Source: Algihabitans sp965233705
Lineage (GTDB): Bacteria; Pseudomonadota; Alphaproteobacteria; Kiloniellales; DSM-21159
Direction of reading: 5' to 3'
NCBI GenBank assembly: GCA_965233705.1
Contig: CBDDTF010000002.1
Coordinates: 1-64,000 of the forward strand
DNA: 64,000 nt
The translations under genes were made by a program, and so were the position numbers. A model generated the notes under the pieces. It saw nothing but the letters and a program-made list of their open reading frames with translations. It was not told the origin of the DNA and did not search any database. Every line of letters starts with the position of its first letter. Positions within the stretch are counted from its first letter, which is position 1. This document shows positions 20,116-27,397 of the stretch, in pieces.

Positions 20116-21623
20116 AGGCCGAGGTCGGGCCAGAGGCGGTCGATGCGGTCGATCACCTCCTGCTCCATGCGGATCACCTCGCCCCACTCGCGCTTGGTCT
20201 CCGGCGGCCACTTGTCGGTGGCGTCCAGCCCGATCTTGGAGCCCAGGCCGCTGTCGGGGCTGGCGAAGTCCAGGTAGTCGATCGGGGTGTTCTCCAGCAG
20301 GGTGACGTCGCGCGCCGGGTCCATCTTGGTCGAGATGGCCCACATCACGTCCTTCCAGTCGCGCGCGTCCACCCCCTCGTCCACGACGATCACCCACTTG
20401 GTGTACATGAACTGGCGCAGGTAGCTCCAGGCGCCGAGCATCACCCGCTTGGCGTGGCCGGGGTAGGCCTTCTTCATGGAAATCACGGCGATGCGGTAGC
20501 TGCAGCCTTCGGGCGGCAGCCAGAAGTCGCGAATCTCCGGAAACTGCTGCTGCAGCAGCGGGATGAAGACCTCGTTCAGCGCCTCGCCCAACACGCTGGG
20601 CTCGTCCGGCGGCCGCCCGGTGAAGGTGGAGAGGTAGATCGGCTTGCGCCGCCGGGTAACGGCGGTGACGGTGAACACGGGGAAGGGCTCGACGGCGTTG
20701 TAGTAGCCGGTGTGGTCGCCGTAGGGCCCCTCGTCGCCGTAGTCCTCCAGGCTGACGTAGCCTTCCAGCACGATCTCCGCCTCCGCCGGCACCTTCAGCG
20801 GCACGGTCTTGCAGTCGACCAGCTCGACCCGGCGGCCGCGCAGCAGCCCGGCGAACTGGTATTCGCTGAGCGTGTCGGGCACCGGCGTCACCGCCGCCAG
20901 GATGGTCCCCGGGTCGGCGCCGAGCACCGCCGCCGCCGGCAGCGGCTCGCGTCGCTCCTTCTTCCAGCGCGCATGGTGCTGCGCGCCGCCGCGATGCTTC
21001 AGCCAGCGCATCAGCGTGGTGTCCCGCCCGGTCACCTGCATGCGGTAGATGCCCAGGTTGAAGGCGTCGGCCTTGTCGCCCTTGGGGTTGGGGCCCTGCG
21101 TGACCACCAGCGGCCAGGTGATCAGCGGCGCCGGCTCGCCCGGCCAGCAGGTCTGCACCGGCAGCTCGGAGAGGTCGATGTCCGCGCCCTCCAGCACCAC
21201 CTCCTGACAGGGCGCGCGGCCCAGCGTCTTCGGCTTCATCGCCACCACGGTCCTGAGCAGCGGCAGCATGTCCCAGGCCTCGCGGAAGCCGCCGGGCGGC
21301 TCCGGCTGGCGCAGGAAGGCCAGGGTCTCGCCGACCTCGCGAAGCTGGCCCGGCGCGCGCTCCATGCCCCAGGCCACCCGCTCGACCGTGCCGAAGAGGT
21401 TGACCAGAACCGGCATGTCCCACCGGCGGCTGCCGTCGGTGACGTTCTCGAACAGCACCGCCGGCCCGCCCTCGGCCAGCAGGCGGGTCTGGATCTCGGT
21501 CATCTCCAGCACCGGAGAGACCGGGTGCGTCACGCGCACCAGGCGGCCGCTGCTCTCCAACCGCTCCATGAACTCGCGCAACGACCTGTAGGGCATGCCC
21601 CGCCTCGTCTCCTCTGCTGCCAT
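20085..21623 (-). CDS. ubiD: UbiD-family 3-octaprenyl-4-hydroxybenzoate decarboxylase
   Basis: Prenylated-FMN-dependent decarboxylase of ubiquinone synthesis (512 aa from this start), collinear with E. coli UbiD (497 aa). Family landmarks include TEIQTRLLAEGGPA, GAPCQ-like RAPCQEV, VTPVPDTLSEYQFAGLLRG, GPYGDHTGYYN and a C-terminal ENTPIDYLDFASP. An alternative ATG at 21596 (MPYRSLREFM) aligns better with the E. coli start. The UbiX flavin prenyltransferase that would supply prFMN is not in the window. ubiA lies 4 kb away. The gene converges on the chemoreceptor. Confidence 0.95.
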   Translation of the reverse strand: MAAEETRRGMPYRSLREFMERLESSGRLVRVTHPVSPVLEMTEIQTRLLAEGGPAVLFENVTDGSRRWDMPVLVNLFGTVERVAWGMERAPGQLREVGETLAFLRQPEPPGGFREAWDMLPLLRTVVAMKPKTLGRAPCQEVVLEGADIDLSELPVQTCWPGEPAPLITWPLVVTQGPNPKGDKADAFNLGIYRMQVTGRDTTLMRWLKHRGGAQHHARWKKERREPLPAAAVLGADPGTILAAVTPVPDTLSEYQFAGLLRGRRVELVDCKTVPLKVPAEAEIVLEGYVSLEDYGDEGPYGDHTGYYNAVEPFPVFTVTAVTRRRKPIYLSTFTGRPPDEPSVLGEALNEVFIPLLQQQFPEIRDFWLPPEGCSYRIAVISMKKAYPGHAKRVMLGAWSYLRQFMYTKWVIVVDEGVDARDWKDVMWAISTKMDPARDVTLLENTPIDYLDFASPDSGLGSKIGLDATDKWPPETKREWGEVIRMEQEVIDRIDRLWPDLGLPGSGRAIWK

Positions 21624-21938
21624 TGGCCACCCCGGCCGGCACCGACGTTGGCGGCGAAGATGGCGCGCCGGCCGCGGCCCGGCAAGCGCGGCCTGTGATC
21701 TCGGTGTGACGGCGCGACCGCGAGAGCACTGGGCGAGCCTGGGGTCCCCGTCGCGCGGCGGCAGCGGGCGCGCGAGAAGCCCGTCATTCCATATCGTTAG
21801 AGTGTAGGCGGGGCAGAGGGCGCGCGCGCGGGGCAGGAAGCGGCGACGCCGGCGGCGCGGCGTCTTTGCCCGGGAACGCCGACGGCGCGGCGACGTTTGC
21901 CGAGTCGAGAGTTGCTTGCGAGGAAGGAGGCACCCGAG

Positions 21939-22172
21939 ATGCAGACCTTCGCAAAGATCGTTGCCGTGCTGGCGCTCGCCGGCTTCGTTGCGGCCTGCGG
22001 CAACACGACGGAAGAACGCGCGCTGAGCGGCGGCGGTATCGGCGCCGGCGTGGGCGCGGCCGGGGCCGCCGTGACCGGCGGCTCGGCGGTGGCCGGCGGC
22101 CTGATCGGCGGCGCGGCCGGCGCGGCGGCCGGTGCGCTGACGGACGAAGAGGACGTCGACCTCGACGACTGA
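21939..22172 (+). CDS. Small glycine-zipper lipoprotein
   Basis: Envelope lipoprotein (77 aa). The signal peptide ends in a lipobox FVAAC, with the cysteine about residue 20. It is followed by a Gly/Ala-rich glycine zipper (GGGIGAGVGAAGAAVTGG and a second GGLIGGAAGAAAG), and an acidic tail. Such proteins insert in or near the outer membrane, and related small lipoproteins are often stress-induced. The start is set by AAGGAGG 8 bp upstream; a frame from 21897 is less likely. A strong terminator follows at 22258. Confidence 0.85.
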   Translation: MQTFAKIVAVLALAGFVAACGNTTEERALSGGGIGAGVGAAGAAVTGGSAVAGGLIGGAAGAAAGALTDEEDVDLDD

Positions 22173-22257
22173 CGCCGGCACGGCGTGTCGCAGCGTGCCG
22201 TTTTCCCCGAATGCGTCGAGTCCCTCCTCCCCCGGATCCCCCGCTCGACGCGTTCGT

Positions 22258-22294
22258 GACCGCGGGGCTTGCACCGCAAGCCCCGCGGTCTTTT
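22258..22294 (+). terminator. Intrinsic terminator after the lipoprotein gene
   Basis: Perfect 13-bp stem GACCGCGGGGCTT (22258-22270) with its complement (22278-22290), a 7-nt loop, and TTTT directly after. This is one of the clearest intrinsic terminators in the window. Confidence 0.85.
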
Positions 22295-22424
22295 GCGTGG
22301 GCCCCAGGGCGCAGCCGTCCAATCGCCGCCGCGCGCGAAAGGCGCCGAGAAGGCTTGAGCCGGGGCGCGGGCTTCCCATCTTCGGCGGGACACTCGAGAG
22401 CGTCCAGGCAACGGATTGGGACGG

Positions 22425-22760
22425 ATGGAAAGGGACGAGGGCGCGGCCGGCGCCGTAGCGCCGCTGCCGGCGTCCGCCGACATCGTGGTGCGCGAGATCG
22501 CCGGGCCGATCGCCCCGCGCAGCCGCATCGCCTTTTGCTTCTCCGACAGCGGGTGGGAGCTGCTCGTCTCCAACTCGGGGCACGAGACGATCCTGCGCGG
22601 CCGCGACAAGCGCGACTTCGCCTTCGGCGGCTGGGCCGACCTGAAGAGCGGCCGCATCTGGGCCGCCAACGGGACGATCAAGAACGTGCCCCGGCGCTGG
22701 CGGTCCGTCGTCGCCGGGGCCCTGGAAAACCACTTCCGCCTGTTCTTCCGCTGGCAGTGA
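22425..22760 (+). CDS. Hypothetical protein
   Basis: Not recognised (111 aa), but with a balanced composition: residues about 18-111 alternate strand-like segments (IAFCFSDSGWELLVSN, GRIWAANGTIKNV) and end in FRLFFRWQ. It has no signal peptide or membrane segment. The upstream ribosome site is weak. It lies alone between the lipoprotein terminator and the DUF4170 promoter. The composition argues for a real cytoplasmic protein, but no function can be given. Confidence 0.6.
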   Translation: MERDEGAAGAVAPLPASADIVVREIAGPIAPRSRIAFCFSDSGWELLVSNSGHETILRGRDKRDFAFGGWADLKSGRIWAANGTIKNVPRRWRSVVAGALENHFRLFFRWQ

Positions 22761-22824
22761 GGCGCGGCCGAGGTGTTTTTTTGCGAAGCCTTAAGGGTTG
22801 CGCGCTCCAATGTTGTCGGCGGGA

Positions 22825-22854
22825 TTGGCGACTCCTACGTCAAGCGCCTAGAAT
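22825..22854 (+). promoter_or_regulatory. Promoter of the DUF4170 gene, TTGGCG-N18-TAGAAT
   Basis: A -35 TTGGCG (22825-22830) and -10 TAGAAT (22849-22854) with an 18-bp spacer lie 40 bp upstream of the start at 22895. The stretch before it is A/T-rich (TTTTTTTGCG). The fit to sigma-70 is good. Confidence 0.5.
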
Positions 22855-22894
22855 GATGGCTATTCGGCTGGCCTAGTGAAGGTGACAAGCAACC

Positions 22895-23107
22895 ATGCAG
22901 CAGTATTGGGTGGTCGGCGGCGAGTATCGCGACACGAGATTCCAGCAGCCGCTCCACGGCGCCGAAGAGTGGATCGGGCCGTTCCACAGCTACCAGGACG
23001 CCAAGCAGGAGTGGTCGCGCCGGGCCTGGCAGACGGTGGACGACGCGCACACCCGCTATCGGATCGAGCAGGCGGACCCCGACGTCCCCCCGCCCTGCAC
23101 CGACTGA
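22895..23107 (+). CDS. DUF4170 domain protein
   Basis: Small soluble protein (70 aa) that fills the DUF4170 family: MQQYWVVGGEYRDTRF at the N-terminus, GPFHSYQDAKQEWSRRAW in the middle and a VDDAHTRYRIEQ end. The family is widespread in alphaproteobacteria and its function is unknown; such proteins are often encoded alone. It has its own likely promoter at 22825-22854 and is followed after 92 bp by the gene at 23200. Confidence 0.85.
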   Translation: MQQYWVVGGEYRDTRFQQPLHGAEEWIGPFHSYQDAKQEWSRRAWQTVDDAHTRYRIEQADPDVPPPCTD

Positions 23108-23199
23108 GGCCTTCCGCCGAGAGCGACGGCCTCGACCAGCGGGGCGCGCGCGCGGACGACCTTCCGCCCGGCGCCGCCCCCGCGCCGGACGCGTAAGGC

Positions 23200-24000
23200 A
23201 TGGCTTTTCGACTTCCCGACGCACCGGACGCGCGCTTGGCGTTGGCCAAGGGCTACCCCTACGACGCGCCGGCCGCCTGCTTCCTGTGGCGCGCCGGCGC
23301 GGACGGGGCGGAGCTGCGCCCGATCGCCGAGGCGGACTTCAGCGGCCGCACGCCGGTGCTGGCCCACGGCTCCAACCGGGCGCCGGCGCAGCTCGCCCGC
23401 AAGTTCCTGGGCCGCCCCGGCCTGGAGCGCGACATCCCGGTGACCGCCGGCTGGCTGCACGACACCGACGTGGTCTACTCCGCCCATGTCACCGGCTACG
23501 GCGCCATCGCCTCGACCCTGCGCCGCGTGCCCGGCTGCCGCGTGCGCGTCGCCGTGACCTGGCTGAGCGACGCCCAGCTCGCGCGCATGCACGAGACCGA
23601 GGGCGCCAACTACCACTACGGCCGGCTGGCCCGCCGGTTCGTCGCCGACAGCGGACCGCGCGCCGCCTTCGCGGCGCTGCCCACCTACCTGAGCGACCAC
23701 GGCAGCCTGACCCGCGGCGACGGTCGGCCGCTCGGCCTGGCGGCGGTGCGGGCCGAGGGACGGCCCCACGCCGCGCTCACCCAGGACGCGGCGCAGGAGC
23801 TGGTGCGCGCGGCGCACCATCCGGCGGAGACGCTGGACCGCCACATCCTGGCGAACATCGCCGACGCGCGGCGCCGTCTCGCGCTGGTCGGCCGGCTGCG
23901 CGCCGATGCCCTGGCCGCCGACTTCGCCGACTTCGCGGCCCTAGCCCGGACAGGAGCGGGCCCTGCCCCGGCGCCGCCTGCGGCCGGTGGGATCGGTTAG
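23200..24000 (+). CDS. Uncharacterised protein, weakly gamma-glutamylcyclotransferase-like
   Basis: Protein of 266 aa with no certain family. Residues about 51-62 read VLAHGSNRAPAQL, which resembles the YGSN substrate loop of gamma-glutamylcyclotransferase-like folds. The RRVPGCRVRVAVTWLSDAQLARMHETEGANYHYGRL region would fit the rest of such a fold. The presence of an acidic MHETEGANY could supply the catalytic glutamate. The fold is therefore a suggestion only. The stop codon TAG (23998-24000) is the first three bases of the palindrome that separates it from the convergent PAS gene. Confidence 0.7.
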   Translation: MAFRLPDAPDARLALAKGYPYDAPAACFLWRAGADGAELRPIAEADFSGRTPVLAHGSNRAPAQLARKFLGRPGLERDIPVTAGWLHDTDVVYSAHVTGYGAIASTLRRVPGCRVRVAVTWLSDAQLARMHETEGANYHYGRLARRFVADSGPRAAFAALPTYLSDHGSLTRGDGRPLGLAAVRAEGRPHAALTQDAAQELVRAAHHPAETLDRHILANIADARRRLALVGRLRADALAADFADFAALARTGAGPAPAPPAAGGIG

Positions 24001-24062
24001 AGCAGGTTTCTTGTGATTGGCGGACGCGCTGACGCGCGCCCACACGGTCGCACATCACTCTA
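23998..24062. repeat. TAG-capped palindrome bounded by two stop codons (locus 3)
   Basis: A 65-bp element with TAGAGC at the left end and TCACTCTA at the right end. The left half is the TTTCTTGTGAT type and the right half the GCACATCAC/GATGTGCGACC type, so it is a hybrid of two core types. The central stem is CGGACGCGC with GCGCGCCCA. Its left TAG ends the gene at 23200-24000 and its right TAG, on the minus strand, ends the PAS gene. Confidence 0.85.
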
Positions 24063-24548
24063 GCGCAGGATCTTGCGGCCCTGGCTGTCGAAGAAGACGG
24101 CGAAGCCGAGGATGCGCGTCACCCTGCCCTCCTGGCCGAAGGGCAGCAGCACCCGGTCGTAGCGGATCTGGGCGCCGCGCTCGCGCCAGTTCATGGAGCC
24201 GGCATGGAACACCGGCGCGGCCGTGTCGCGGCAGTGCCGATACTCCCGCACCAGATCCGGCCGCTCGGTCTCCGGAATCAGGTCGAGCAGCCGCCGGCCG
24301 GTGATCTCGAAGCCGTAGAGCTCGCGGTAGCTGGTGCCGGCCAGGCGCAGGTGCATCTCCTCCAGGCTCGGGCCGTCGACCAGGAAAAGGCGCGACAGGA
24401 AGGGCTTCAGCTCGACCGGATCGATCGCCGCCGGCGCCGGCAGCCGCTGGTCGCCGCGCAGCCGATCCCAGTGGGCCACCATCTGCCCGATCTCCGCGTC
24501 GAAATCGGGGGGGACCGGTGTGCGCGTGGCGGGGGGAGCAGAGTCCAT
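24060..24548 (-). CDS. PAS-domain protein (PAS_5 type)
   Basis: Cytoplasmic single-domain PAS protein (162 aa) of the PAS_5 kind common in Rhodospirillales. The pattern MVAHWDRLRGDQRLPA, then IDPVELKPFLSRLFLVD, LRLAGTSYRELYG and FEITGRRLLDLI is typical. There is no output domain. Such proteins may sense or regulate through partners, but their targets are unknown. The stop codon TAG lies at 24060-24062 in the shared palindrome. The upstream region is A/T-rich (24570-24645), which suits a promoter. Confidence 0.83.
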   Translation of the reverse strand: MDSAPPATRTPVPPDFDAEIGQMVAHWDRLRGDQRLPAPAAIDPVELKPFLSRLFLVDGPSLEEMHLRLAGTSYRELYGFEITGRRLLDLIPETERPDLVREYRHCRDTAAPVFHAGSMNWRERGAQIRYDRVLLPFGQEGRVTRILGFAVFFDSQGRKILR

Positions 24549-24649
24549 CGTGTGTGCGGCGAAAAGACGAAACAGGGGCTCGAAGCCCTACACTATAAGC
24601 AAACTTTCTCTACAAGCGGGGAAACTTCTCAACACTTTCTACCCAGGCG

Positions 24650-25309
24650 CTAATAAGTGACGCGCCAGACCACCGCGTTTCGCACATCACTGTCTTCAAG
24701 TTCCCGGCTTGTCTTCACGGCGTAGGCCGTGACCCGTTCCAGACCCGTGCCGGGAAGATAGGTCCGCCCCGGGTCGCCGAGCAGCACCAGCGCGCCGCGC
24801 GCGGCAAGCTGCCGCAGCCAGGCCGCCACCCGCTCGGCCATCGGCCGCTCGTAGCAGACGTCCCCGGCGAGCACGACATCCCAGCCCTGGTCGCTGCCGA
24901 TCAGATCCCGGTCGGAGATCGCCAGCTCGACGCCGTTGAGCCGGGCGTTGAGGGCGAGGGCCGCCAGCGCAAAGGGGTCGATGTCGCTGGCCAGCACCTC
25001 GGCGGCGCCGGCGCGGGCGGCGGCGATGCCCTGCAGGCCGCAGCCGGAGGCGAAGTCGAGCACCCGCTTGCCGCGCACCACCTCCGGCGAATCGAGCAGG
25101 TGGCGCGCCAGCGCCTGCCCCCCGGCCCAGGCGAAGGCCCAGTAGGGCGGCGGCAGGCCCAGGCCCTCCAGCTCGGCTTCCGTCGCCTGCCACAGCGGCA
25201 CCACCTCGCTGGCCAGATGCAGGCGGATTTCCGGTACCAGCGGCGCGGTCTCGATCGCCGTCTGGCTGGTCACGAAGGCCTGAGGGTCGCGGATGGGGGC
25301 CGTGGACAT
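24650..25309 (-). CDS. ETF-beta lysine methyltransferase-like (METTL20 family)
   Basis: Class I SAM-dependent protein methyltransferase (219 aa) resembling the bacterial METTL20 group, which methylates lysines of electron transfer flavoprotein beta. Diagnostic parts are PLVPEIRLHLASE, PPPYWAFAWAGGQALARHLL, motif I VLDFASGCGLQGIAAA, motif II ASDIDP, the post-II GDVCYE and GDPGRTYLP. The pattern PYWAFAWxGGQ is characteristic of this group. No ETF genes are in the window. It is upstream of the PAS gene on the same strand but separated by an A/T-rich gap. Confidence 0.78.
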   Translation of the reverse strand: MSTAPIRDPQAFVTSQTAIETAPLVPEIRLHLASEVVPLWQATEAELEGLGLPPPYWAFAWAGGQALARHLLDSPEVVRGKRVLDFASGCGLQGIAAARAGAAEVLASDIDPFALAALALNARLNGVELAISDRDLIGSDQGWDVVLAGDVCYERPMAERVAAWLRQLAARGALVLLGDPGRTYLPGTGLERVTAYAVKTSRELEDSDVRNAVVWRVTY

Positions 25310-25389
25310 GGCGCCAGTGTACCCCCCTTCCCACGGCGGACCACCAGGCCCCGCCCCCTGCTACGGCTTTGTCTTGCCGGCGGCCCGCC

Positions 25390-26331
25390 TCAGCCGCCGG
25401 CGAGCGCGGCGGTCAGCAGCAAGCCGGCGAAGAACAGCGCGCCGGCGTGCCGGTTGGACTTGAAGCGCTGCAGGCAGTTGCGGTGGTCGTCGATGTCCAG
25501 GGTGCCGATCTGCCAGGCGAAGTGCGCCGCCATCGCCGCAACGCCCAGGTAGTAGGGCCAGGGCGTCTGCGCGGCCCAGCCGGCGGCGGCCAGCAGCAGC
25601 GTCGTCACGGCGTAGAAGCCGCCCAGCCAGGGCCGGCTGGCCGCGCCCAGGCGCAGGGCGGCGGACTTCACGCCGATCAGCGCGTCGTCCTCCTTGTCCT
25701 GGTGGGCGTAGATCGTGTCGTAGCCCAGCGTCCAGAAGAAGCCGGCGGCATAGAGCAGCAGCGCCGGCCAGGCCAGGGCGTCGGTCACCGCCGCCCAGCC
25801 CATCAGGGCGCCCCAGTTGAAGGTCAGCCCGAGCCAGGCCTGCGGCCAGTAGGTGACCCGCTTCATCAGCGGATAGGGCACCACCAGCAGCAGTGAGGCC
25901 AGGCCCAAGAGGATCGCCGCGTCGGAGAGCTGCAGCAGGATCGCCAGCCCCACCGCCAGCAGACCGCCCAGGAAGACCAGCGCGCGGACCACCGGGACCT
26001 GGCCGCTGGCGATCGGACGGGTGGCGGTGCGCGCCACCTTGAGGTCGATCTTGCGGTCGAAGATGTCGTTGATCGTGCAGCCGGCCGCACGCATCACGAC
26101 GGCGCCGATGCCGAACAGCGCCAGCAGCAGCAGGCTGGGCGCCTGGCCCTGCCAGATCGAGGCCAGGGCGATCGACCACCAGCAGGGCCAGAGCAGCAGC
26201 CAGGTGCCGATCGGCCGGTCGGCCCGGGCCAGGCGCAGGTAGGGGCGCGCCGCCGGCGGCGCCCAACGATCGACCCAGGAGCCCTTGGGGATGTCGCTGC
26301 GGTCGGCGGTGCTTTGCTGTGGTGCGGACAT
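25390..26331 (-). CDS. ubiA: 4-hydroxybenzoate polyprenyltransferase
   Basis: Membrane prenyltransferase of ubiquinone synthesis (313 aa) that joins the polyprenyl chain to 4-hydroxybenzoate. The two aspartate-rich motifs are present: NDIFDRKID (about residues 88-96) and the later DKEDD in the YAHQDKEDDALIGVKS loop, with TRPIASG between. Some eight or nine helices can be traced. It is divergent from rsmE with about 106 bp between the starts. UbiD, encoded at 20085, acts on its product. Confidence 0.95.
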   Translation of the reverse strand: MSAPQQSTADRSDIPKGSWVDRWAPPAARPYLRLARADRPIGTWLLLWPCWWSIALASIWQGQAPSLLLLALFGIGAVVMRAAGCTINDIFDRKIDLKVARTATRPIASGQVPVVRALVFLGGLLAVGLAILLQLSDAAILLGLASLLLVVPYPLMKRVTYWPQAWLGLTFNWGALMGWAAVTDALAWPALLLYAAGFFWTLGYDTIYAHQDKEDDALIGVKSAALRLGAASRPWLGGFYAVTTLLLAAAGWAAQTPWPYYLGVAAMAAHFAWQIGTLDIDDHRNCLQRFKSNRHAGALFFAGLLLTAALAGG

Positions 26332-26437
26332 GGCCTAACTTTGGCCGCCACGGCCGGCCAACTCAACCGCACAGTTGCCGCCACGCGGGGGCCGGCCGCC
26401 CGTGCGGCGGCATGTCAGCTCGAACCACCGGACCCCC

Positions 26438-27256
26438 ATGCCGCCACCGACCGACGAGCCCCCCGAAGACAGCGGCGACCGAGCGTCACCGCAACCCAAG
26501 GTCGCCACCCGCCTGCACGTCGCGGAGGACCTGGACGCGGGTCAGGTGATCGGCCTGGACCACGGCCGCGCGCACTTCCTGCGCACCGTGCTGCGCCTGC
26601 AGGTCGGGGCCCGCCTGGCGCTGTTCAACGGCCGCGACGGCGAGTGGCTGGCCGAGCTGGAGGGACTGGGCAAGGGCTGGGCCTCGCTCGCCGTGCGCGA
26701 GCGCCGGCGCGCCCAGCACCCCGAACCGGACCTCTGGCTGGTCTTCGCCCCGATCAAGCGCGGGCGCATCGACTTCCTGGTGGAGAAGGCCAGCGAGCTG
26801 GGCTGCGCCGAGCTGCGGCCGGTGATGACCCGCTTCACCGCCATGGACCGCGTCAACACCGAGCGTCTGGCGGCCAATGCGCGCGAGGCGGCCGAGCAGT
26901 GCGAGCGCCTGTCGGTGCCCAGCGTCGCCGCCCCGCAGGAGCTGGGCAAGCTGATCGATGCCTGGCCGCCCGAGCGGCACCTGCTGGTCTGCGCCGAGCG
27001 CGGCGCCGCCAGGCCGGTGGCCGAGGCGCTGGCCGAGGCGGCGGCGGCGGGGCTGGCCGAGGCGCCCTGGGCCGTGCTGGTCGGTCCCGAAGGCGGATTC
27101 GCCGCACACGAGCTGAGCGCGCTGGCCCGCCTGCCGCAGGCCCGATTCGTCGGCCTGGGCCCACGCATCCTGCGCGCCGACACCGCCGGGCTGGCGGCGC
27201 TGACCTGCTGGCAGGCCTGGCTCGGCGACTGGCGCGGCCGCCCGCCGGGCCGCTGA
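26438..27256 (+). CDS. rsmE: 16S rRNA m3U1498 methyltransferase RsmE
   Basis: SPOUT methyltransferase (272 aa from this start) that methylates N3 of U1498 in 16S rRNA. It has HFLRTVLRLQVG near the N-terminus (PUA-like domain), APIKRGRIDFLVEKASELGC, and the knotted SAM site LVGPEGGFAAHEL followed by LGPRILRADTAGLAAL. The last is the RsmE signature. The ATG at 26438 is preferred to 26375 because the extra 21 residues are Arg/Pro-rich and not conserved. It is divergent from ubiA. Confidence 0.94.
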   Translation: MPPPTDEPPEDSGDRASPQPKVATRLHVAEDLDAGQVIGLDHGRAHFLRTVLRLQVGARLALFNGRDGEWLAELEGLGKGWASLAVRERRRAQHPEPDLWLVFAPIKRGRIDFLVEKASELGCAELRPVMTRFTAMDRVNTERLAANAREAAEQCERLSVPSVAAPQELGKLIDAWPPERHLLVCAERGAARPVAEALAEAAAAGLAEAPWAVLVGPEGGFAAHELSALARLPQARFVGLGPRILRADTAGLAALTCWQAWLGDWRGRPPGR

Positions 27257-27397
27257 CCGCCGCGACGCCCGGCGGTCATTGATGACGCTCGCGCACAGCT
27301 GAGCCGTCGCATCGGCGCTTGACCCCTGGGACGGCATGGCTTTTGGTGCCCTGCCAAGGGGCCGGCGCGCCGGTCGAGTTCAGTCAATAGGACGGCC

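Noticed and set aside
18148..21729. A 1193-codon minus-strand reading frame across the chemoreceptor and ubiD
   Set aside because: It is the antisense of the real chemoreceptor and a shifted frame of ubiD; composition is Arg/Gly/Ala-rich with no family match. Long shadow frames are expected at this GC content.
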